Below, in pieces: positions 59,685-64,000 of a stretch of DNA of 64,000 nucleotides. Numbering within the stretch: the first letter of the stretch is position 1; each line of letters begins with the position of its first letter. The translations under genes and the position numbers were made by a program. The notes under the pieces are model-generated. The model saw nothing but the letters and a program-made list of their open reading frames with translations, did not search any database and had not been told where the DNA came from. This DNA is from Clostridium porci (GTDB lineage Bacteria; Bacillota; Clostridia; Lachnospirales; Lachnospiraceae). The DNA is taken from positions 1 through 64,000 of the forward strand of contig NZ_VUMD01000003.1 of assembly GCF_009696375.1 (NCBI RefSeq), read 5' to 3'.

Positions 59685-61466
59685 TTATTTGTACAGCGGG
59701 CCATAGTAGGCACACGCCCTGAAATCCTGTCCTTCCAGATCCGAGGTGCCAAATCCGTTAAAGGAATGAGGCCTATAAATCCGTCCCGCCTCTATATTAT
59801 GGAAAGCAACCGGAATACGGAGCATAGAGGCCAACGTAATCAGACGATCACCCACGTGTCCATATACGCTGGCTCCGTGGTTAGCGCCCCATTTGGCCAT
59901 AACATTGTACACACTGTCCGCAGCCCCTATTCCGATGTTGGGCGCAAACCAGGTGGTAGGCCAGGTACGATCCGTTCTCTCATCCAGAATCCTATGTACG
60001 TCGTCCTCCAGCACGCAGGTATAGCCTTCAATAACCTGCAGCGTGGGTCCAACACCTTCCACTATATTGCAGCGAAGCATGGTAAGCGGCATTTCCGCGC
60101 TGGTTCTGAAATGAGAGGAGAAGCCGCCTCCCCTGAAGTACTCATAGTTGGCCCGGCACCAGTCCGTGCCCTTAAGGCAGGCCTGAATATCCTCCTGGGT
60201 CATATTCCACCATTCCTTCATGCAGCCCTCACCCTGTTCGTTTTTCGCTCCCGCGCAGCCGTCCAGGCAGCTTGCTCCCGAATTAATCAGGTGGATAATG
60301 CCATTCGCCCCATGGCCCTTAAGCTCCTTGCCTGTAATACGCTTAACCGACTCAGGAGACCAGTAGGTACGCACATCGCTGAAAATGGGCGCTTTATTGG
60401 TTACAAGCCATCCGAACATCATGGCAATTCCGTTCAGGGTATCATTCTCGGTAGCAAAGGGAACCGGCTGCTTGGCCCCTGTCCAGTCAAAGCTGGAGGC
60501 CATAATTGCCTCAGTGAAATCTGCGTTGGGCAGCCAGTCCGTCCACATTCTCTGTCCCTGGAAGCCGCCGGCCAGACCGTTCCTTCCAAGAGCTTCCTCA
60601 TGCCAGCCCATGGCTCCAAGCTTGGGATTGCCTTTTAAAATATCTCTCACAACCAGAGCATGCTTTACCACAAATTCCCACTGCTGATCCTCAGGGATAT
60701 ATCTGCTCTTTGTAATTACCTCAGGAAGATTCTTGCCCTCATTGCAGTTGTAGCCTTCCCTGCAGTTTTCCTTTACCCATTCCAGAGCAGCCGCATATTC
60801 CTCATGATCGTAAATCCCCAGCTGAATGCGTCTTAGCACCTCGGTCATATCCACCCATTCAGTCCGCATGCCCAGATATTTCTGAAGGAAATCCACGTTG
60901 GCTACAGAGCCGGCAATACCCATGGACACAGAACCGATATTTACATAGGACTGGTTTCTCATAATGCCCACTGCTACCGCGCCCCTGGCGAAATCCAAAA
61001 TCTTCTTCTGAACGTCCTCAGGAATGGTCCTGTCTCCTGCATCCTGTACATCATGACCGTAAATGGAAAACGCGGGAAGGCCGCGCTGTGCATAAGCAGC
61101 CATAACAGCAGCCAGATATACGGCTCCCGGACGCTCTGTTCCATTAAAGCCCCATACCGCCTTTATGGTGTTGGGATTTAAATCCATCGTTTCCGTACCA
61201 TAGCACCAGCAGGGCGTGACCGTAAGGGTTCCTGCCACATTCTGGGCAGCAAAAAATTCCTCACAAAGCTGAGCCTCCGCTCCTCCTCCTATGGTAGTGG
61301 GAGAGATAACGCATTGAACAGCCGTTCCGTCCGGATACTTCAGATTGCCTTCTATCAGCTCTTTAGCGGCATTTGCCATCCCCATGGTCTGATCCTCAAG
61401 CGATTCCCTGACGCCTCCCCATCTTCCATCAATGGTTGGTCTGATTCCTATTTTGGGATAATTCAT
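59685..61466 (-). CDS. fucI: L-fucose isomerase
   Basis: A 593-residue protein with the FucI features: KIGIRPTIDGRWGGVRESLE at the N-terminus, VAGTLTVTPCWCYGTETMDL, NIGSVSMGIAGSVANVDFL, and NSGASCLDGCAGAKNEQG. It is a Mn-dependent, hexameric aldose-ketose isomerase that converts L-fucose to L-fuculose; family length is about 590. It lies between the kinase and aldolase genes. Confidence 0.95.
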   Translation of the reverse strand: MNYPKIGIRPTIDGRWGGVRESLEDQTMGMANAAKELIEGNLKYPDGTAVQCVISPTTIGGGAEAQLCEEFFAAQNVAGTLTVTPCWCYGTETMDLNPNTIKAVWGFNGTERPGAVYLAAVMAAYAQRGLPAFSIYGHDVQDAGDRTIPEDVQKKILDFARGAVAVGIMRNQSYVNIGSVSMGIAGSVANVDFLQKYLGMRTEWVDMTEVLRRIQLGIYDHEEYAAALEWVKENCREGYNCNEGKNLPEVITKSRYIPEDQQWEFVVKHALVVRDILKGNPKLGAMGWHEEALGRNGLAGGFQGQRMWTDWLPNADFTEAIMASSFDWTGAKQPVPFATENDTLNGIAMMFGWLVTNKAPIFSDVRTYWSPESVKRITGKELKGHGANGIIHLINSGASCLDGCAGAKNEQGEGCMKEWWNMTQEDIQACLKGTDWCRANYEYFRGGGFSSHFRTSAEMPLTMLRCNIVEGVGPTLQVIEGYTCVLEDDVHRILDERTDRTWPTTWFAPNIGIGAADSVYNVMAKWGANHGASVYGHVGDRLITLASMLRIPVAFHNIEAGRIYRPHSFNGFGTSDLEGQDFRACAYYGPLYK

Positions 61467-61494
61467 AACTAATTCCTCCTATTCTGTTATGCTT

Positions 61495-62916
61495 CTATTT
61501 TTTATTTGCATTATATTTGATTACATGAGCGGATTTCCAGGCAAGGCGAAGTCCAGACTCCATGGAGTCCAGCTCTCCCAGAGCCACCAGCTGTATAAGG
61601 ATATTGCCCAGAGCCGTCGCTTCAAAGGGACCTGCCGTAACCGGAAGCGATATTGTGTCGGCAATCATCTGGCAAAGCAGCGGCGACTTGGCTCCTCCCC
61701 CGATCATATGCAGAGCATTGTAGGCTTTGCCCGATACTGCCTGGATGGCCTCCACCGTTTCCGCATACTTCTGTACAAGACTTTCATATATCACCTTGAA
61801 ATACCCCATGTCCTCCTTTGGAAGAGGCTGTCCCGTCCGCCGCAGATAGGCGTCTATAGCCTCCTTCGCGTCCGTGTCCTCCTCCCCAAAATCCGGCTCC
61901 TCAATATCAATAATGACAGAGGCCGATCTGTCCCTCCTAACATAATCTGTAATTTCATCAAAATCCGGCACAGCTCCCAGCCGTTCCCCCATCTGCCTTC
62001 TGAATTTCTCCAGAAGGTAAAGCCCTGTTATATTTTTAAATAACATATTGCGGGAGTCATAGCCCAATTCGTTTGTGAGCGATTTTTCAAAGGCTTTGAC
62101 ATCCAGCACAGCCTGGTCTGTAAGTCCCCCCAGCAGGGACCAGGTGCCGCAGCTTAAAAACAGACAGTCCGAATTTCGGAATGTGTCAGTAAGGAGAACC
62201 GCGCTTGCAGTGTCATGGCCGCAGACAGCTATCACATCCACGTCCAGTCCCTTCAAGGCTTCGATTCTTCCGCCGGCGGTGTTGCCCACCACAGTTCCGG
62301 CCTTTACCACAGGAGGGAACATCCCCTCTTTTATACCGAACCGTTGAAGGATTTCTCTGCTGAATGTTTTCTCTTTTAAATCAAACAGCTGGGTCGTGGA
62401 CAGGATTGTCTCTTCCGCCGTCCTGTTCCCGGTCAACATGTAGTTAAACAAATCCGGCATCAGAAGTATCGTTTCCGCCTTCTCCCATTCCTCCCCATAT
62501 AATTCCTTCAATGCAACTAACTGGAACAGGGTATTAATAGGCATAACCTGATTCCCTGTTTTTAGGAAGATGTCCTCCGCTCCCATCCTCTCAACAGCCA
62601 GCTTGTAGCCCTTCACATTATCCGGATCTCTATAAGCTACCGGATCCGCTACCATACAGCCGTCTCTTCCAATGAGTCCAACATCCACTCCCCAGGTGTC
62701 AATTCCTACAGACGAAATTTCCTCTCCTGTCTGGAGTATCGTCTCCACAACCTTATTCAGCAGCTTTTCCCACTGCCAGCGCATACGCCCCTGTTTATAT
62801 ACGATCTCATGGGACATGCGCATAACCTCCCGTGTTACAAGGAAGCCATCCTCAATATAGCCCAGGATACCCCTGATAGAGGTTGCTCCCATATCGATTG
62901 CCAGCACCTTCTTCAT
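61495..62916 (-). CDS. fucK: FGGY-family L-fuculokinase (RhaB-like)
   Basis: A 473-residue carbohydrate kinase: LAIDMGATSIRGILGYI (phosphate 1 motif), SVGIDTWGVDVGLIGRDG, VIAVCGHDTASAVLLT and LHMIGGGAKSPLLCQMIADT. By sequence it is nearer to rhamnulokinases than to E. coli FucK, as is common in Firmicutes. The fucI/fucA context identifies L-fuculose as the likely substrate. It is the first gene of the fucose operon, transcribed from the promoter at 62969-62997. Confidence 0.88.
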   Translation of the reverse strand: MKKVLAIDMGATSIRGILGYIEDGFLVTREVMRMSHEIVYKQGRMRWQWEKLLNKVVETILQTGEEISSVGIDTWGVDVGLIGRDGCMVADPVAYRDPDNVKGYKLAVERMGAEDIFLKTGNQVMPINTLFQLVALKELYGEEWEKAETILLMPDLFNYMLTGNRTAEETILSTTQLFDLKEKTFSREILQRFGIKEGMFPPVVKAGTVVGNTAGGRIEALKGLDVDVIAVCGHDTASAVLLTDTFRNSDCLFLSCGTWSLLGGLTDQAVLDVKAFEKSLTNELGYDSRNMLFKNITGLYLLEKFRRQMGERLGAVPDFDEITDYVRRDRSASVIIDIEEPDFGEEDTDAKEAIDAYLRRTGQPLPKEDMGYFKVIYESLVQKYAETVEAIQAVSGKAYNALHMIGGGAKSPLLCQMIADTISLPVTAGPFEATALGNILIQLVALGELDSMESGLRLAWKSAHVIKYNANKK

Positions 62917-62968
62917 ACCCAGCTCCTTCTGAAATCATCCTCTTGAATCCTTTTTTATTATCGTTTAC

Positions 62969-62997
62969 AGTATACTATTTGAACAATATCTTTTCAA
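62969..62997 (-). promoter_or_regulatory. Promoter of the fucose operon
   Basis: On the minus strand, -35 TTGAAA (62992-62997), a 17-base spacer and -10 TATACT (62969-62974), 53 bases before fucK. The spacer and flanks contain repeated CAATAT/ATATTG words (AACAATATC, TCAATATTTGG) that could be the DeoR-type operator. Confidence 0.75.
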
Positions 62998-63012
62998 TAT
63001 TTGGACATTCTA

Positions 63013-63042
63013 TTGACATTTTATCAATTTTACTGGTATAAT
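63013..63042 (+). promoter_or_regulatory. Promoter of the DeoR regulator gene
   Basis: -35 TTGACA (63013-63018), an 18-base spacer and -10 TATAAT (63037-63042): perfect hexamers, 57 bases before the start. It is divergent from the fucose promoter, with only 15 bases between the two -35 boxes, so one bound regulator could cover both. Confidence 0.8.
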
Positions 63043-63098
63043 TATTCAGAAAAGTTCATTGTAGTTCACAAAAATTTAGCTAATGGGGAGGGAGCCTC

Positions 63099-63857
63099 AT
63101 GTCATACCAGCAGCGAAAATTTGAGATTATTGATTTACTCGACTCAAGGGGAGGGGGATGCTCTATGGATCTCCTTTGCAAAAGGCTGTATGCCTCCCGG
63201 TCTACGCTGCGCAGAGATTTAATACAGATGGAAGAGGAGGGTATTATCCGCCGCCACCACGGAGGCGTCGCCCTGATTGCAGAAAGCGCCACCGAAAATC
63301 CCGTTATGATGCGCAAAATGGAAAACCCGGACAAAAAGTCAGCAATCGCAAAACAGTGCAGAGACTATATCCATGACAATATGGTCATCTTTTTGGACTC
63401 CTCCTCCACAGTTAGCTATCTGTGCCCCTTTCTAAAGGCATGTAAAAATCTGACTGTAATCACCAACGGCCTGAACGTGGCCACCCTTTTAAGCAATGCT
63501 CCAGGCGTGCGCGTCTATGTATGCCCCGGCCAGCTGAAAAACAAAAGTCTTTCCATTATTGGGGAATATTCCACTAATTTCCTGGATAACTTCCGGGCAG
63601 ATACCTTCTTTTTCTCCTGCAAGGCCATAAACAAGCTTGGTATATTTGAAGGAGATGATTTTCAGGCACTGACCAAGAGAAGCATGCTGAAAAACGCTAA
63701 CAAAAAAATTCTTCTCTGCGACAGCACCAAAGAGCATGCAGTCGGGTATTTTAAGCTTACCTCCTTCCAAAATCTGGATTTCTTGATTAGTGACGCGCCC
63801 TTTTCAGAGGATGTGATGAATGCCATAAATGCTTCAGGCGCCTCCTTTATTTCCTGA
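63099..63857 (+). CDS. fucR: DeoR-family repressor of the fucose operon
   Basis: A 252-residue protein with an N-terminal DeoR helix-turn-helix (QQRKFEIIDLLDSRGGGCSM; KRLYASRSTLRRDLIQMEEEG) and a C-terminal DeoRC sensor domain (VIFLDSSSTVSYLCPFL; TNGLNVATLLSN; TFFFSCKAINKLGIFEGDD). DeoR regulators of this kind sense phosphorylated sugars, here most likely L-fuculose-1-phosphate. Divergent placement opposite fucK is typical. GGGGAGGGAG is the ribosome site. Confidence 0.9.
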   Translation: MSYQQRKFEIIDLLDSRGGGCSMDLLCKRLYASRSTLRRDLIQMEEEGIIRRHHGGVALIAESATENPVMMRKMENPDKKSAIAKQCRDYIHDNMVIFLDSSSTVSYLCPFLKACKNLTVITNGLNVATLLSNAPGVRVYVCPGQLKNKSLSIIGEYSTNFLDNFRADTFFFSCKAINKLGIFEGDDFQALTKRSMLKNANKKILLCDSTKEHAVGYFKLTSFQNLDFLISDAPFSEDVMNAINASGASFIS

Positions 63858-63904
63858 CCTTACGAATAACCGGCAAGAGGAGCGTAGCCCCACCCCATAT
63901 TATC

Positions 63905-63931
63905 ATAAGAACGTGTCAGCGTCGTTCTTAT
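63905..63931 (+). terminator. Terminator-like hairpin after the DeoR gene
   Basis: ATAAGAACG pairs perfectly with CGTTCTTAT around a 9-base loop, 48 bases past the stop. The following plus-strand bases are A-rich rather than T-rich, so its strength as a terminator is uncertain. Confidence 0.4.
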
Positions 63932-63942
63932 AAAGTAAAAAA

Positions 63943-63985
63943 ATACACCTTGCAGACAGCTGGACAAACTGTCTTCAAGGTGTAT
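63943..63985 (-). terminator. Terminator of a leftward gene beyond the right edge
   Basis: ATACACCTTG and CAAGGTGTAT, with inner AGACAG/CTGTCT, form a 17-base stem with one mismatch. On the minus strand it is followed by seven T. It must serve a gene whose body lies outside the window. Confidence 0.8.
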
Positions 63986-64000
63986 ATATGCTCTTGCTCT

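Noticed and set aside
1-64000. CRISPR arrays, tRNA or rRNA genes
   Set aside because: No regularly spaced repeats, tRNA-like cloverleaf or rRNA sequence was found on reading either strand.

Overview
The window looks like a chromosome segment of a gut Lachnospiraceae (Clostridia), with host genes of moderate GC content. The evidence is the gene families and operon styles: a mucin-sugar (sialic acid, fucose) catabolic set, a sodium-pumping decarboxylase operon with split subunits, a DHH/CBS pyrophosphatase, AGGAGG-type ribosome sites, and a Tn916/ICEBs1-type conjugative element at the left end. I cannot name the species.

Layout. (1) 1-~10,820 is the end of an integrative conjugative element, transcribed leftward and continuing off the left edge. 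It has two ArdA antirestriction proteins, small membrane proteins (TcpD-like, DUF3789), the MobT-type relaxase, a candidate oriT, the FtsK-like coupling protein, two DUF961 proteins and a large VaFE-repeat sortase-anchored adhesin, plus three extra cargo or regulatory genes. (2) 11,015-16,063 holds a MazF-like toxin and a sialic-acid operon (nanE-nanA-[symporter remnant]-nanQ / nanK-rpiR). (3) 16,220-36,123 is the most remarkable part. It is a roughly 17 kb, tightly packed, leftward glycan/phosphonate cluster: PEP mutase-nucleotidyltransferase fusion, phosphonopyruvate decarboxylase, a second nucleotidyltransferase, three LicD transferases, two glutaminase-less asparagine-synthetase-like proteins, radical SAM protein, methyltransferases, a CDP-glycerol transferase-like protein, DUF362 and a TagD-like cytidylyltransferase. 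Upstream lie a TnpB-like protein that appears to have lost its RuvC catalytic residues, a 265-bp segment bounded by 25-bp inverted repeats that carries a good leftward promoter, and a tyrosine recombinase gene ending exactly at one repeat. (4) 36,417-48,391 is ordinary chromosome: shikimate kinase, flavin reductase, pyrophosphatase, an acetyltransferase, a GGDEF/EAL protein, an AraC regulator, glycogen phosphorylase and a subtilase. (5) 48,857-54,265 is a Na+-pumping decarboxylase/transcarboxylase operon. (6) 54,742-63,857 is an L-fucose operon (fucK-fucI-fucA, sugar ABC transporter, fucU) with a divergent DeoR regulator.

How the parts work together. The phosphonate/glycan cluster appears to be under two layers of stochastic control. 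First, an invertible promoter (now pointing into the cluster) would switch the whole unit. Second, three genes inside the cluster contain long poly-G tracts (11, 12 and 13 G on the coding strand). All three follow the same rule: a multiple of three G restores the full-length protein. In this copy the radical SAM gene (G11) and one methyltransferase gene (G13) are frameshifted, while the second asparagine-synthetase-like gene (G12) is in frame. This would give a population many variants of a phosphonate-type surface decoration. The sialic-acid and fucose operons suggest a bacterium that uses host mucin sugars, although the sialic-acid symporter seems to have been lost from its expected position.
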